A stretch of DNA of 64,000 bases from Ancylobacter sp. SL191 (GCF_026625645.1 NZ_CP113056.1:1240001-1304000); one strand, 5' to 3'; shown: positions 35,382-43,981, numbered from the stretch's first letter. The notes: generated by a model not told the origin, from the letters alone. Made by a program: numbers and translations.

Positions 35382-35410
35382 GCCTGTCGCAAACTTAACT
35401 TGCGGCAGGC
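35382..35410. other. Hairpin between the YbbP-type permease and the Bax-inhibitor-like gene
   Basis: GCCTGTCGCAA (35382-35392) and TTGCGGCAGGC (35400-35410) form an 11-bp stem with one G-T pair and a 7-base loop. No T run follows. It may terminate the ABC operon or lie in the 5' leader of the next gene. Confidence 0.4.
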
Positions 35411-35494
35411 GGGTGCGGACCTCATATTCCCGGTAACACTGCGTCAGGGCCGTCTCGGCACGCTGGCGCGCCACCGACGGGAGAGGATCCGACC

Positions 35495-36280
35495 ATGTCC
35501 GACTACAACCGCAACGTCTCCGTGCCGCGCTTCGGGGCGACGGCGGCGCGGACGCAGGCCGAGATCGACCAGGGCCTGCGCGCCTATATGCTGCGCGTCT
35601 ACAACTACATGACGCTCGGCCTCGCCATCACCGGCGCGGCGGCGCTGGGCATCTACATGCTCGCCGTCTCCGATGTGCCGACCGCGGCGGCCATCGCGCC
35701 GAACATCTACCTCACCGATCTCGGTGTCGCGCTGTTCCTCAGCCCGCTGCGCTGGGTGGTGATCTTCGCCCCGCTCGCCGCCATCCTGTTCCTGAACTTC
35801 CGGGTCGACCGGCTCAGCGTCGGCGCGGCGCAGAGCATCTTCTGGCTCTATGCGGCGCTGGTCGGCGTCTCGCTGGCCTCGATCTTCCTCGTCTACACCC
35901 ATGACAGCATCGTGCGGGTGTTCTTCATCACCGCCGCGGCCTTCGGTGCTCTGAGCCTCTATGGCTACAGCACCTCGCGCAGCCTCTCGGCGATGGGCTC
36001 CTTCCTGGTGATGGGCCTGTTCGGCCTGATCATCGCCATGGTGGTGAACATCTTCCTCGCCTCGTCGATGCTGCAGTTCGTCATCTCGGTGGCGGGCGTG
36101 CTGATCTTCGCCGGCCTGACCGCCTGGGACACGCAGCGCATCAAGGAAATGTACTTCGCCGGCGACGACGATGTGGTGGCCGGTCGCAAGGCGATCATGG
36201 GCGCGCTGACGCTCTATCTCGACTTCATCAACCTCTTCATCATGCTGCTCCAGCTCTTCGGCAACCGGAACAGCAACTGA
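35495..36280 (+). CDS. Bax inhibitor-1/YccA family membrane protein
   Basis: 261 residues with seven TM helices. Signature parts are RAYMLRVYNYMTLGLAITGAAALG, then YSTSRSLSAMGSFLVMGLFGLIIAM and GLTAWDTQRIKEMYFAGDD with the conserved Asp pair near the pore, ending DFINLFIMLLQLFGNRNSN. Bacterial homologues are pH-gated Ca2+ leak channels or FtsH modulators. It stands as a single gene followed by a strong terminator. Confidence 0.94.
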   Translation: MSDYNRNVSVPRFGATAARTQAEIDQGLRAYMLRVYNYMTLGLAITGAAALGIYMLAVSDVPTAAAIAPNIYLTDLGVALFLSPLRWVVIFAPLAAILFLNFRVDRLSVGAAQSIFWLYAALVGVSLASIFLVYTHDSIVRVFFITAAAFGALSLYGYSTSRSLSAMGSFLVMGLFGLIIAMVVNIFLASSMLQFVISVAGVLIFAGLTAWDTQRIKEMYFAGDDDVVAGRKAIMGALTLYLDFINLFIMLLQLFGNRNSN

Positions 36281-36303
36281 TCGCGGCCAACGCCGCCACA
36301 TGC

Positions 36304-36333
36304 AAAAGCCCCGGTGCGAGCCGGGGCTTTTTT
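36304..36333 (+). terminator. Rho-independent terminator
   Basis: AAAAGCCCCGG - TGCGAG - CCGGGGCTTTTTT: strong stem and T6 tract, 24 bases past the Bax-inhibitor-like stop. The A run upstream lets it serve the convergent gene as well. Confidence 0.9.
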
Positions 36334-36364
36334 GTTGGGCCGGACGGCGCACGCGGCCATCGGC

Positions 36365-36631
36365 TCACCAGCGCAGATTGTCCTCCAGCCAGTAGTTCAC
36401 CTCGCGAAAACCCATGCCGCGATAGGGCTTGCGGGCCAGCACGATGTAGAGGCTGTCCTTGTCCTGCGTGAACTCGCGCAGCCGGTAGAACAGCGCCTCG
36501 TCCGTCTCCTCGGTCGCGACGGCGAAGGTCGTTGGCCCGATCTGGGTCCACGACATCTGCCGGATCGCCTCGATCATCGCGGCGGTGTTCTCGGGCGCGG
36601 CAAGTTCGAACGACACGATGAAGACGGCCAT
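36365..36631 (-). CDS. Conserved small protein of unknown function (88 aa)
   Basis: Not recognised with certainty. 88 residues that begin MAVFIVSFELAAPENTAAM and alternate strand and helix in a way compatible with a ferredoxin-like fold such as that of Cas2/VapD-like proteins; this is only an impression. Landmarks are IVSFEL, SWTQIGPTTFAVAT and SLYIVLARKPYRGMGF. A good SD (GGAGGG) lies four bases upstream of the ATG, which supports it as a real gene. It is convergent with the Bax-inhibitor-like gene. Confidence 0.65.
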   Translation of the reverse strand: MAVFIVSFELAAPENTAAMIEAIRQMSWTQIGPTTFAVATEETDEALFYRLREFTQDKDSLYIVLARKPYRGMGFREVNYWLEDNLRW

Positions 36632-36716
36632 GGCCCCTCCGGCAGGTGGTTGGTCTCATTTTACGATGCACGGCATATGCCAGATGGTGGCGGAATGCCG
36701 GCTGGGCTCCGCAATG

Positions 36717-37418
36717 TCATGCAGGCGGGCGTTCGGCCTTGGGCAGCAGCGGGAACAGCGTGACGAAGCGCGCCGCGACCGCCCTGTCGCCACGCAGAAC
36801 CAGCGCGCCGGCGGCTTCCAGCGTGTCGAGGGCCTGGCCGCCATAGATGGCTGCTGCCACCATCCGGGCGGCGCCGGCAAACACCACGTCCGGCGCCTTG
36901 GCGGCGCCGCGTTCGGCCTCGAAAGCCCCGTCGCGGATGCGCAGGGTGAACGTTTCGCCATCGAGATCGAGCCCGATGGTCGCGCGCATGTCGCCCGCCC
37001 GCTCGGGCGCGAACATGGTGCGCAGCGAGAGCAGCAGGGAGACCGCGCCAAAGGGCAGGGAGGGGTCATGCGCCGGCGAGCGCGAGGCCCAGCGCCCGAG
37101 CACCTGCAGGATCGGCTCGGCCTCATAGCCCCAACTTGTCAGTTCATAGACCGGTACGGAATGCGGCGGGGGCAGGCGCGTATGCGTAAGGATGCCCGCC
37201 ACCTCGAGCGCTTCCAGCCGCTGGGTAAGGATATTGGCGCTGATCCCCGGCAGCCCGGCCTTGATGTCGCCGAACCGCTTCGGCCCCAGCATCAGCTCGC
37301 GCAGCACGAGGAGCGACCAGCGCTCGCCGATCAGGTCGAGCGCATGGGCGGCGGCGCAGGCATCGTCGTACCGACGACGGTTTTTGATGAATTCATCAGT
37401 TATTTTTATTAACTCCAT
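36717..37418 (-). CDS. HxlR-family regulator with C-terminal SCP2-like domain
   Basis: 233 residues. The HxlR winged HTH is at about 17-105: DDACAAAHALDLIGERWSLLVLRELMLGPKRFGDIKAGLPGISANILTQRL, including the Cys-containing DAC motif that senses electrophiles in some members. The C-terminal 110 residues resemble an SCP2-like sterol-carrier fold often attached to this group. It is divergent from the VOC-DUF1428 pair, and two palindromes overlap its start region, so it probably represses itself and that pair. Confidence 0.88.
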   Translation of the reverse strand: MELIKITDEFIKNRRRYDDACAAAHALDLIGERWSLLVLRELMLGPKRFGDIKAGLPGISANILTQRLEALEVAGILTHTRLPPPHSVPVYELTSWGYEAEPILQVLGRWASRSPAHDPSLPFGAVSLLLSLRTMFAPERAGDMRATIGLDLDGETFTLRIRDGAFEAERGAAKAPDVVFAGAARMVAAAIYGGQALDTLEAAGALVLRGDRAVAARFVTLFPLLPKAERPPA

Positions 37419-37438
37419 GGTTGCTATGACTAACCATG
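37385..37438. promoter_or_regulatory. Palindromes at the HxlR start: probable operator
   Basis: CATGGTT (37416-37422) and AACCATG (37432-37438) form a 7-bp inverted repeat covering the HxlR start codon. A second, perfect 14-bp palindrome TGATGAATTCATCA (37385-37398) lies in codons 7-11 of the same gene. Either could be bound by the HxlR dimer. Confidence 0.45.
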
Positions 37439-37497
37439 TCCTCTATGTCTGGTCAAGGACGTGCCCTTGCGGAAGCTTTTCACTTCAGGAGGACGCC

Positions 37498-37923
37498 GTG
37501 CCCACACTCATCTTCATCAACCTTCCCGTCCGCGACCTCGGCCGCGCCATCGCCTTTTACGAGGCCATCGGGGCGCGAAAGAACCCGCAGTTTTCCGATG
37601 ATACCGCCGCCTGCATGGTTGTCTCGGATGTCATTCACCTGATGCTGCTCACGCACTCGAAATTCGCCCAGTTTTCCCCACGCCCCATCGCCGACAGCCA
37701 CGCGACGACCGGCGCGCTGTTCGCGCTTACGGAAGAAAGCCGCGCCTGTGTCGACGCCGTCGTGGCGCGGGCTGTTGCCGGGGGCGGTAAGGCCGACCCG
37801 CGCGCGCCGCAGGATCTCGGCTTCATGTATTCGCGCAGCTTCGAGGATCCGGACGGGCATGTCTGGGAGCCCTTCTTCATGGACATGGCAGCCCTGTCCG
37901 CCGAGATGGCGCCAGCCTCCTGA
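37498..37923 (+). CDS. VOC-family (glyoxalase/bleomycin-resistance-like) protein
   Basis: 141 residues. The beta-alpha-beta-beta-beta modules are visible: TLIFINLPVRDLGRAIAFYEAIGARKNP and later FMYSRSFEDPDGHVWEPFFMD, where the acidic Glu and His are possible metal ligands. The GTG at 37498 is chosen because AGGAGG ends five bases upstream. The protein resembles the lactoylglutathione-lyase-like group often encoded beside HxlR regulators and DUF1428 proteins. Likely role: handling of an electrophile or antibiotic; unproven. Confidence 0.88.
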   Translation: MPTLIFINLPVRDLGRAIAFYEAIGARKNPQFSDDTAACMVVSDVIHLMLLTHSKFAQFSPRPIADSHATTGALFALTEESRACVDAVVARAVAGGGKADPRAPQDLGFMYSRSFEDPDGHVWEPFFMDMAALSAEMAPAS

Positions 37924-37953
37924 CCATCCCACACATCACACCGAGGAAACGCC

Positions 37954-38334
37954 ATGAGCACCACCAGCCCCGCCGTCGGCTATGTCGACGGCTTCCTGCT
38001 CGCCGTGCCCACCGCCAAGAAGGACGCCTATCGCGAGATGGCCGCAAAGGCCGCGCCGGTCTTCTTCGATCATGGCGCGCTCTCTCTGGCTGAAAACTGG
38101 GGCGACGATGTCCCGCACGGCCAGCTCACCGATTTCTATCGGGCGGTGAAGGCGGAGGCGGATGAAACCGTTGTCTTCTCGTGGGTCGTCTGGCCGTCCA
38201 AGGAGGTGCGCGACGCGGGCATGAAGGCCTTCATGGAAGACCCGCGCCTCAAGGACATGACCGACATGCCCTTCGACGGCAAGCGCATGATCTTCGGCGG
38301 CTTTGCTCCGCTCTTGCACGAGGCGCGGCCGTGA
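37954..38334 (+). CDS. DUF1428 (YbaA-like) family protein
   Basis: 126 residues with the DUF1428 pattern: YVDGFLLAVPTAKKDAYREMA, ENWGDDVPHGQLTDFYRAV, VVFSWVVWPSKEVRDAGMKAFMEDPR and the ending PFDGKRMIFGGFAPLL. The fold is a dimeric alpha-beta barrel. Function unknown. It follows the VOC gene by 30 bases in the same operon. Confidence 0.92.
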   Translation: MSTTSPAVGYVDGFLLAVPTAKKDAYREMAAKAAPVFFDHGALSLAENWGDDVPHGQLTDFYRAVKAEADETVVFSWVVWPSKEVRDAGMKAFMEDPRLKDMTDMPFDGKRMIFGGFAPLLHEARP

Positions 38335-38389
38335 ACTGACAGCGAGCACGCGCGCGGCCCGCCAGCGCGCGGCGCCTGAAGCTGCACAA

Positions 38390-38407
38390 GCCTTGTGATC
38401 ACAAGGC
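38390..38407. promoter_or_regulatory. Perfect 18-bp palindrome upstream of gabD
   Basis: GCCTTGTGATCACAAGGC reads identically on both strands. It lies 84 bases before gabD and resembles FadR/GntR-type operators (T-GT...AC-A core). A regulator cannot be assigned from sequence alone. Confidence 0.55.
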
Positions 38408-38491
38408 CGATTGTCCGCCGGTCCCCGTGGCGCTAGATAGCCCTCAGGCGGGAGCGCCATGAGGGCGCTGCCGAACCGGAGGGCAAGACCC

Positions 38492-39934
38492 ATGAACTGG
38501 GCGGATTTCAAGCGCGAGGCGAACTTCATCGACGGTGCGTGGGTGCCCGCCGATAGCGGCGCCACCATCGACGTCACCAATCCCGCGACCGGCGAGGTGA
38601 TCGGCACCGTGCCGAATGCCGGCACGGCCGAGGCCCAGCGTGCCATCGTCGCGGCCGACAAGGCCTTTGCGAGCTTCTCGCGCACCACGGCGGATGAGCG
38701 CGCTAAGATGCTGCGCAAGCTCTACGCCGCCATCATGGACAACCAGCGCGCGCTCGCCGAGCTCCTCACCATCGAGCAGGGCAAGCCGCTCGCCGAGTCG
38801 ATGGGCGAAGTCGGCATGTCCGCCGCCTATATCCTCTGGTTCTCCGAGGAGGCCCGCCGGGTCTATGGCGACACGATTCCCTCGCCCTGGGGCGACCGGC
38901 GCATCCTCGTCACCAAGCAGGCCGTCGGCGTGGTGGCCGCGATCACCCCATGGAACTTCCCGTCCTCCATGCTCGCCCGCAAGATCGGCCCGGCGCTGGC
39001 GACCGGCTGCACCTCGGTGGTGAAGCCGGCGACGCAGACCCCCTATTCGGCGCTCGCCTGGGGCGTGCTGGCCGAGCAGGTCGGCTATCCCGCTGGCGTG
39101 GTCAACATCCTCACCGGCTCCGCCTCGCAGATCGGTGGCGAGATGACGTCGAGCCCGATCGTGCGCAAAATCACCTTCACCGGCTCGACGCCGGTCGGCA
39201 AGGTGCTGATGAAGCAGGCGGCCGACACGGTAAAGCGCGTCTCGATGGAACTGGGCGGCAATGCGCCCTTCCTCATCTTCGACGATGCCGATCTCGACAA
39301 GGCGGTGGAGGGGGCGCTCGCCTCCAAATACCGCAATTCGGGCCAGACCTGCGTCTGCGCCAACCGCTTCTACGCCCAGGCCGGCATCTATGACGCCTTC
39401 GTCGAGAAGTTCGCCGCCGCCTCCGCCAAGCTCAAGGTCGGCTCCGGCCTCGAGGACGGCGTGGTGCAGGGCCCGCTGATCGACGCCAAGGCGGTGGAGA
39501 AGACCGAGAGCTTCGTCGCCGACGCGCTGGCCAAGGGCGGCAAGGTCATCACCGGCGGTGGCCGTCATGAACTCGGTGGCCAGTTCTTCCAGCCGACCGT
39601 CATCGCCAACGCCACCTCGGAGATGAACTTTGCCCGCGACGAGATCTTCGGGCCCGTCGCCCCGGTGTTCCGCTTCGAGACCGAGGAGGAGGCGGTCCGC
39701 CTCGCCAACGACACCGAGTTCGGCCTCGCCTGCTATTTCTACACCCGCGATCTCTCCCGCGCCTTCCGCGTCACCGAGGCGCTGCGCTATGGCCAGGTCG
39801 GCGTGAATGCCGGCGTCATCACCACGGAAGTCGCGCCCTTCGGCGGCGTGAAGGAATCCGGCGTCGGCCGCGAAGGCTCGAAATACGGCATCGAGGAATA
39901 TCTCGACATGAAATATGTCTGCCTCGCCCTCTGA
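38492..39934 (+). CDS. gabD: NAD(P)-dependent succinate-semialdehyde dehydrogenase
   Basis: 480 residues, normal for GabD. Motifs: AAITPWNFPSSMLARKIGPALA (cofactor site), the FTGSTPVGK Rossmann turn, the catalytic Glu in VSMELGGNAPFLIFDDADLD, the catalytic Cys in NSGQTCVCANRF and the end APFGGVKESGVGREGSKYGIEEYLD. The second Cys two residues after the catalytic one is typical of GabD-type enzymes. It oxidises succinate semialdehyde to succinate in GABA use. GGAGGG upstream supports the ATG. A terminator follows 17 bases after the stop. Confidence 0.94.
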   Translation: MNWADFKREANFIDGAWVPADSGATIDVTNPATGEVIGTVPNAGTAEAQRAIVAADKAFASFSRTTADERAKMLRKLYAAIMDNQRALAELLTIEQGKPLAESMGEVGMSAAYILWFSEEARRVYGDTIPSPWGDRRILVTKQAVGVVAAITPWNFPSSMLARKIGPALATGCTSVVKPATQTPYSALAWGVLAEQVGYPAGVVNILTGSASQIGGEMTSSPIVRKITFTGSTPVGKVLMKQAADTVKRVSMELGGNAPFLIFDDADLDKAVEGALASKYRNSGQTCVCANRFYAQAGIYDAFVEKFAAASAKLKVGSGLEDGVVQGPLIDAKAVEKTESFVADALAKGGKVITGGGRHELGGQFFQPTVIANATSEMNFARDEIFGPVAPVFRFETEEEAVRLANDTEFGLACYFYTRDLSRAFRVTEALRYGQVGVNAGVITTEVAPFGGVKESGVGREGSKYGIEEYLDMKYVCLAL

Positions 39935-39950
39935 GGCCGGCTGACACAGC

Positions 39951-39975
39951 AAGGGCGCGCCACGGCGCGCCCTTT
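39951..39975 (+). terminator. Rho-independent terminator of gabD
   Basis: AAGGGCGCGCC and GGCGCGCCCTTTTT form a tight stem with a T run, 17 bases past gabD. Confidence 0.9.
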
Positions 39976-39998
39976 TTGTTTGTGGCGTTCGCCCCGGC

Positions 39999-40649
39999 CT
40001 ATTTCGTCTTGGCGCGGGTGCGGGCGTCGTTCACGACGCTGGCGAAGCCTTCATAGTCCAGCGCGGCGGCAACCTTGTAGGGGCCGACGAGATAGACCGG
40101 CGTTCCCGGAAGCTGCAGCGCCTCGGCCTGCTCATTATTGCGCTTCAACAGGGCGCTGATGGCCTGCCCATGCGTCTTGAGATCGGCGGAGAGCTTTTTG
40201 CGGTCGATCCCGGCTTTCTCCAGCAGCGCGGGAAACCGGCCGGTGTCGCCGCGCAGGGAAGCGGTCATCAGCGTTTCATGGGCGCGCTCATAGCGGCCCT
40301 GATATTTGGCGGCGAGGGCATATTGCGCGGCGACCACCGAGCTTTCGGCCAATATCGGCCAATCCTTGTAGACGAGGCGCACATGGCCGTCGTCGGCCAC
40401 CAGCTTGGCAAGTGCCGGCGCGGCCTTGCGGCAGTAGCCGCAATTGTAATCGAAGAAGGTGACGATGGTGACGTCGCCCTTCGGGTTGCCGCCCACCGGC
40501 GCCTCGGGGTCGAACAGCAGCGCATCGACATCCAGCGTCTTGGTGGAGAGCACGCCACTGCTCACGAAGGGCGCGGCGAACAGCGTGCCGAGCGTGGCCA
40601 GGGCTCCCGAACGCAGGAGCTGGCGGCGGTGCAGTGGCCGGGACGGCAT
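39999..40649 (-). CDS. DsbA-family thiol-disulfide protein
   Basis: 216 residues. A twin-Arg-like or Sec signal (RRQLLRSGALATLGTLFAAPFVSS) precedes a thioredoxin fold with a DsbA-type helical insert. The active site is FFDYNCGYCRKAAPALAKL near residue 88 (CGYC) and the cis-Pro is in LQLPGTPVYLVG. It probably oxidises or isomerises disulfides in the periplasm (Com1/BdbD-like). The ATG at 40649 (MPSRPLHRRQLL) is preferred over upstream starts that run into the TetR gene. Confidence 0.88.
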   Translation of the reverse strand: MPSRPLHRRQLLRSGALATLGTLFAAPFVSSGVLSTKTLDVDALLFDPEAPVGGNPKGDVTIVTFFDYNCGYCRKAAPALAKLVADDGHVRLVYKDWPILAESSVVAAQYALAAKYQGRYERAHETLMTASLRGDTGRFPALLEKAGIDRKKLSADLKTHGQAISALLKRNNEQAEALQLPGTPVYLVGPYKVAAALDYEGFASVVNDARTRAKTK

Positions 40650-40674
40650 GGCGGCTCCCTGGAGCTTCCCGATA

Positions 40675-41442
40675 TCAGCCGCCCGTTCGCACGCGCACGC
40701 CATCGAGAATGATGCGTTGTATGTTGCGTGCAGCCTCCTCCGCAAAGGCCTCGTCGTCCAGCCCCGTATTGAGCAGCGCGTCGATCTGTACCGCGAAGTC
40801 CGCATAATGCTGCGTGGTCGCCCAGATCGAGAAGATCAGGTGGTGGGGATCGACCGGGGCGAGCCGTCCCGCCGCCGTCCAGGCGCGGATCACCTCGGCC
40901 TTGGCGTCGACCAGTTCCTTGAGCGAGGTCTCCAGCTCCCGGCGCAACAGCGGCGCGCCCTGCACGATCTCGAAACAGAACAGCCGCGAGGCTTCCGGGT
41001 GGGTGCGCGAGAACAGGATCTTGCGGCGGATGTATTCGCCGATGCCGGCCACCGGGTCGCTGTCGAGATCGAGGCTGCGCAAGGGGTCGAGCCACTGGTC
41101 GAGCAGCCGGCTGAGCGCGGCGACATAGACCTCGTCCTTCGAGCCGAAATAGTAGAACAGGTTGGTCTTCGACACCTGCGCCTGCTCGGCGATCTGCTCC
41201 ACCGTCGTGCCGTGCAGGCCGTGGCGGGAGAACAGCATCAGCGCCGCATCGAGAATCGCGGTGCGCTTGGCCTCGATGCGCTTGCGCCGGCGCGGGGTGC
41301 GCGGCTCGGCCGAGCGGGAGCTGCGGCGAACCGGGCGGGCGGGCTCCGGCGCCTCTGGGGCGGCGGTATCGTCGGTGCGGGGCGGCGTCGGCGCGCGCTT
41401 TGATCGAGTGGCGCCTGCCAAATCTGCCTCCCTATGCATCAT
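40675..41442 (-). CDS. TetR-family regulator, RutR-like
   Basis: 255 residues. A long Pro/Ala/Arg-rich N-terminal extension of about 55 residues is followed by the TetR HTH (ILDAALMLFSRHGLHGTTVEQIAEQAQVSKTNLFYYFGSKDEVYVAAL) and a RutR/YcdC-type C-terminal domain (HPEASRLFCFEIVQGAPLL, then PHHLIFSIWATTQHYADF). RutR senses pyrimidines in E. coli; whether this one does is unknown since no rut genes are adjacent. Either of two adjacent ATGs may start it. Confidence 0.85.
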   Translation of the reverse strand: MMHREADLAGATRSKRAPTPPRTDDTAAPEAPEPARPVRRSSRSAEPRTPRRRKRIEAKRTAILDAALMLFSRHGLHGTTVEQIAEQAQVSKTNLFYYFGSKDEVYVAALSRLLDQWLDPLRSLDLDSDPVAGIGEYIRRKILFSRTHPEASRLFCFEIVQGAPLLRRELETSLKELVDAKAEVIRAWTAAGRLAPVDPHHLIFSIWATTQHYADFAVQIDALLNTGLDDEAFAEEAARNIQRIILDGVRVRTGG

Positions 41443-41544
41443 GCCCGAAACGGGTCATCGCCGACCATCTCCGCCTGACATGGCATGGAAATCCTTCGCA
41501 TCGCAATATGGTGCCGGAGCGTCACCCCCGATTCGGATGCCGAG

Positions 41545-42021
41545 ATGCCGATTGCCTATGACCGCGTTGCCCGCCTGTTGCACTGGACGGTGGCGGCCCT
41601 CATCCTCGTGCAATTCGCCACCGGCTGGAGCTGGGGCTATTTCGAGCGGGGATCAGACCCGCGCTTCTATCTGTTCCGGCTGCATCTGTTCTCCGGCTAT
41701 GCGGTGCTTGGGCTTGTCGTGCTGCGCATCGTCTGGCGGCTGACGCACCCGGCGCCGCCGCTGCCCGCCGGAATGCCGCGCTGGCAGCACATCCTCGCCC
41801 ACGCCACCCATGGCGTTCTGTACCTCGCCATCCTCATCCAGCCGATCCTCGGGGCGGTGACGACCAGCGCTTTCGGCAAAAGCCTCGGCACCGGGCGCAT
41901 CCATGTGGCGCTCGCCTATGGCATCGCGGCGCTGGTGGTGGTGCATGTGGGCGCCGCGCTGTGGCACCATTTCGTGCGGCGTGACGGGCTGATCCTGCGC
42001 ATGCTGCCGGCGCGACGCTGA
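41545..42021 (+). CDS. Cytochrome b561
   Basis: 158 residues, four TM helices. Haem-ligand histidines are visible in RVARLLHWTVAALILVQFATGW, RLHLFSGYAVLGLVVLRIVWRL, ILAHATHGVLYLAILIQPILG and GRIHVALAYGIAALVVVHVGAALWHHF. It belongs to the CybB group of di-haem quinone-linked proteins, which can oxidise superoxide. The ATG at 41545 (MPIAYDRVARLLHW) matches the family start better than one 20 codons upstream. Confidence 0.93.
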   Translation: MPIAYDRVARLLHWTVAALILVQFATGWSWGYFERGSDPRFYLFRLHLFSGYAVLGLVVLRIVWRLTHPAPPLPAGMPRWQHILAHATHGVLYLAILIQPILGAVTTSAFGKSLGTGRIHVALAYGIAALVVVHVGAALWHHFVRRDGLILRMLPARR

Positions 42022-42035
42022 GGATAGGGACGAGG

Positions 42036-43037
42036 ATGCTTTATTCAGCGGGTGTTTCACGCGCGGTGATTGCCGGGCTGCTGCTCCTCTGGGCCGGTGG
42101 GGCGCAGGCCCAGGTCGCCCCCATCGAGGTGAACGCCACGGCTATCCCCGTTGACCGTTTCGAGCCCGGCGGGGCGCGGCGCTTCGGCCCGCTGGAGTTT
42201 CGCGGCGGGCTGGTGCTCTCCTCCCCCGCGGCGGATTTCGGCGGCATTTCCGGGCTGGTCATCCAGCCTGATGGGGCGAATTTCCGTGCCATCACCGACA
42301 AGGGCATGTGGCTGGCCGGGCGCATCGAGGCGGAGGGCGACCGGCCGACCGGTATCAGCGGCGCGCTGATGGCGCCGATACAGGCCGCCAAGGACCGCAC
42401 GCTGGCGCGGGATGGGCGTGGCGACGTGGAATCGCTGGCGCGCACGGCGACGGGCTATGTCGTCGGCATCGAGCGGCAGCAGGAGGTCTGGAGCTTTCCC
42501 GCCGGGCCGCTGACCGCGCCCGGCAAACGGCTGATCGCCGATCCGGCCCTCATGGGTCTCGGCAATAATCAGGGGCCGGAGGCGCTGCTGGCGCCGCCGG
42601 GCGCCACGCCGGCGCCCATCATCGTCATCGGGGAAGAGAGCCCATCCGATCCCGGCGTGCTGCCGGGCTTCCTGTTCGATCCGGGTGCGAAGCCCGCGTT
42701 GACGGGGCGATTCACCATCACGCGCGTGGACGAGTTCTCCGCCACTGACGCCGCGATCTCCGATGATGGGCAGGTCTATCTGCTGGAGCGGCGCTATGAT
42801 GCGCTGCGCGGCGTTGCCCTGCGGCTGCGCCGTTTTCCGCTGTCGGAGATCCGTGAGGGTGCGGCGATTACCGGCGAAACGCTGCTGCAGGCCAACCGTG
42901 CGGCGTCCATCGACAACATGGAAGCCATCGCCCTTCACCGCAACGCGGCGGGCGAGCTCATCCTCACGCTGATGTCGGATGACAATTTCTCGCCGCTCCA
43001 GCGCACGCTGCTGCTGCGTTTCGCGGTCGTCGAATAG
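42036..43037 (+). CDS. Secreted phytase-like esterase (esterase-like activity of phytase family)
   Basis: 333 residues. A signal peptide (VIAGLLLLWAGGAQAQ) precedes a six-bladed-propeller-type domain. Motifs: FGGISGLVIQPDGANFRAITDKGMW, DVESLARTATGYVVGIERQQEVW, NNQGPEALLAPPG and DAAISDDGQVYLLERRYDALRGVALRLRRF, then IDNMEAIALHRN, matching the phytase-esterase-like family. It is probably periplasmic. The gene starts 14 bases after cytochrome b561, so they may be cotranscribed. Confidence 0.88.
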   Translation: MLYSAGVSRAVIAGLLLLWAGGAQAQVAPIEVNATAIPVDRFEPGGARRFGPLEFRGGLVLSSPAADFGGISGLVIQPDGANFRAITDKGMWLAGRIEAEGDRPTGISGALMAPIQAAKDRTLARDGRGDVESLARTATGYVVGIERQQEVWSFPAGPLTAPGKRLIADPALMGLGNNQGPEALLAPPGATPAPIIVIGEESPSDPGVLPGFLFDPGAKPALTGRFTITRVDEFSATDAAISDDGQVYLLERRYDALRGVALRLRRFPLSEIREGAAITGETLLQANRAASIDNMEAIALHRNAAGELILTLMSDDNFSPLQRTLLLRFAVVE

Positions 43038-43052
43038 GGGCGGGGAGAGAGC

Positions 43053-43682
43053 TCAGCGGGCGAAGGTGCCGCGAACCTGCTGGCCGTTCCAGGGCTTGAG
43101 CCAGCCCATCAGCGCGCCATAGGGGATGAGCGCGAGCAGCGCGCAGGCGACCTTCACCAGGAAGTCGAAGAAGGCAAGGCCAACCCAGAGCGGGACGGTG
43201 ATGCCGGTGGTGGCATAGGTCACCGGGCCGGACATATCGACATCGCCGGCGAAGGCGAGCGAGAAGAACAGCACCGTGTCGATCGCCGAGCCGAGCAGGC
43301 TGCCGGCGAGCGGGGCGTGCCACCAGCTCAGGCGACGCAGGCGGTTGAACACGCCGATGTCGAGAAGCTGGCCGACCAGAAAGGCCGAGCCCGAGGCCAG
43401 CGCGATGCGCGGCGTCGCCAGCCAGATCGACAGCACGACCGCCAGCGCAAAGCCGGCATAGACCACCTGCCGCGCCACGGCCGGGCCGAAGCGGCGGTTG
43501 GTCAGGTCATTGACGAGAAAGGCGAGCGGATAGGTGAAAGCACCCCAGGTGAGCACCTCGGCGAGGCCGAGATACTCCACGGGGTGCTGAACCAGCACAT
43601 TCGAGGCCGCCACCACCGCCATCATGGCGGCGACGGGGATGGCGAGGCGCGTGGCCGAAACCTCGGTGCCGGCGATCTTCAT
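43053..43682 (-). CDS. Queuosine precursor transporter (YhhQ/VUT family)
   Basis: 209 residues, six TM helices. The family motifs are WGAFTYPLAFLVNDLTNRRFGP, ALASGSAFLVGQLLDIGVFNRLRR and WWHAPLAGSLLGSAIDTVLFFSLAFAG. It imports preQ0/preQ1 or queuine for tRNA queuosine modification. It is five bases from rpmB on the same strand. It is convergent with the phytase-like gene. Confidence 0.93.
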   Translation of the reverse strand: MKIAGTEVSATRLAIPVAAMMAVVAASNVLVQHPVEYLGLAEVLTWGAFTYPLAFLVNDLTNRRFGPAVARQVVYAGFALAVVLSIWLATPRIALASGSAFLVGQLLDIGVFNRLRRLSWWHAPLAGSLLGSAIDTVLFFSLAFAGDVDMSGPVTYATTGITVPLWVGLAFFDFLVKVACALLALIPYGALMGWLKPWNGQQVRGTFAR

Positions 43683-43687
43683 GGCAA

Positions 43688-43981
43688 TCAGGCCGCGGCG
43701 GCAACCGAGGCCTTGGCCACGGCGCGCTTCAGCTCGGCAGCCTTCGGCGACAGCTCGTCGATCGAAGCCTTGGCGAGGAACGCATCGAGGCCGCCGCGAT
43801 GATCGACAGTCTTGAGAGCGTTGGCACTCACGCGCAGCTTGACCGAACGCTTCAGCACGTCGCTGGTGAGCGTCACGTTCACCAGGTTCGGGAGAAACCG
43901 GCGACGGGTCTTGCGGTTAGAGTGGCTCACGAGATTGCCGGTCAGAACCGCCTTCCCGGTAAGTTCGCACCGACGGGACAT
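43688..43981 (-). CDS. rpmB: 50S ribosomal protein L28
   Basis: 97 residues, normal length for alphaproteobacterial L28. [33 protein letters not shown] is characteristic, as is [32 protein letters not shown] lies six bases before the ATG. A good promoter is present at 44075-44102. The queuosine precursor transporter gene follows on the same strand. Confidence 0.97.
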   Translation of the reverse strand: MSRRCELTGKAVLTGNLVSHSNRKTRRRFLPNLVNVTLTSDVLKRSVKLRVSANALKTVDHRGGLDAFLAKASIDELSPKAAELKRAVAKASVAAAA

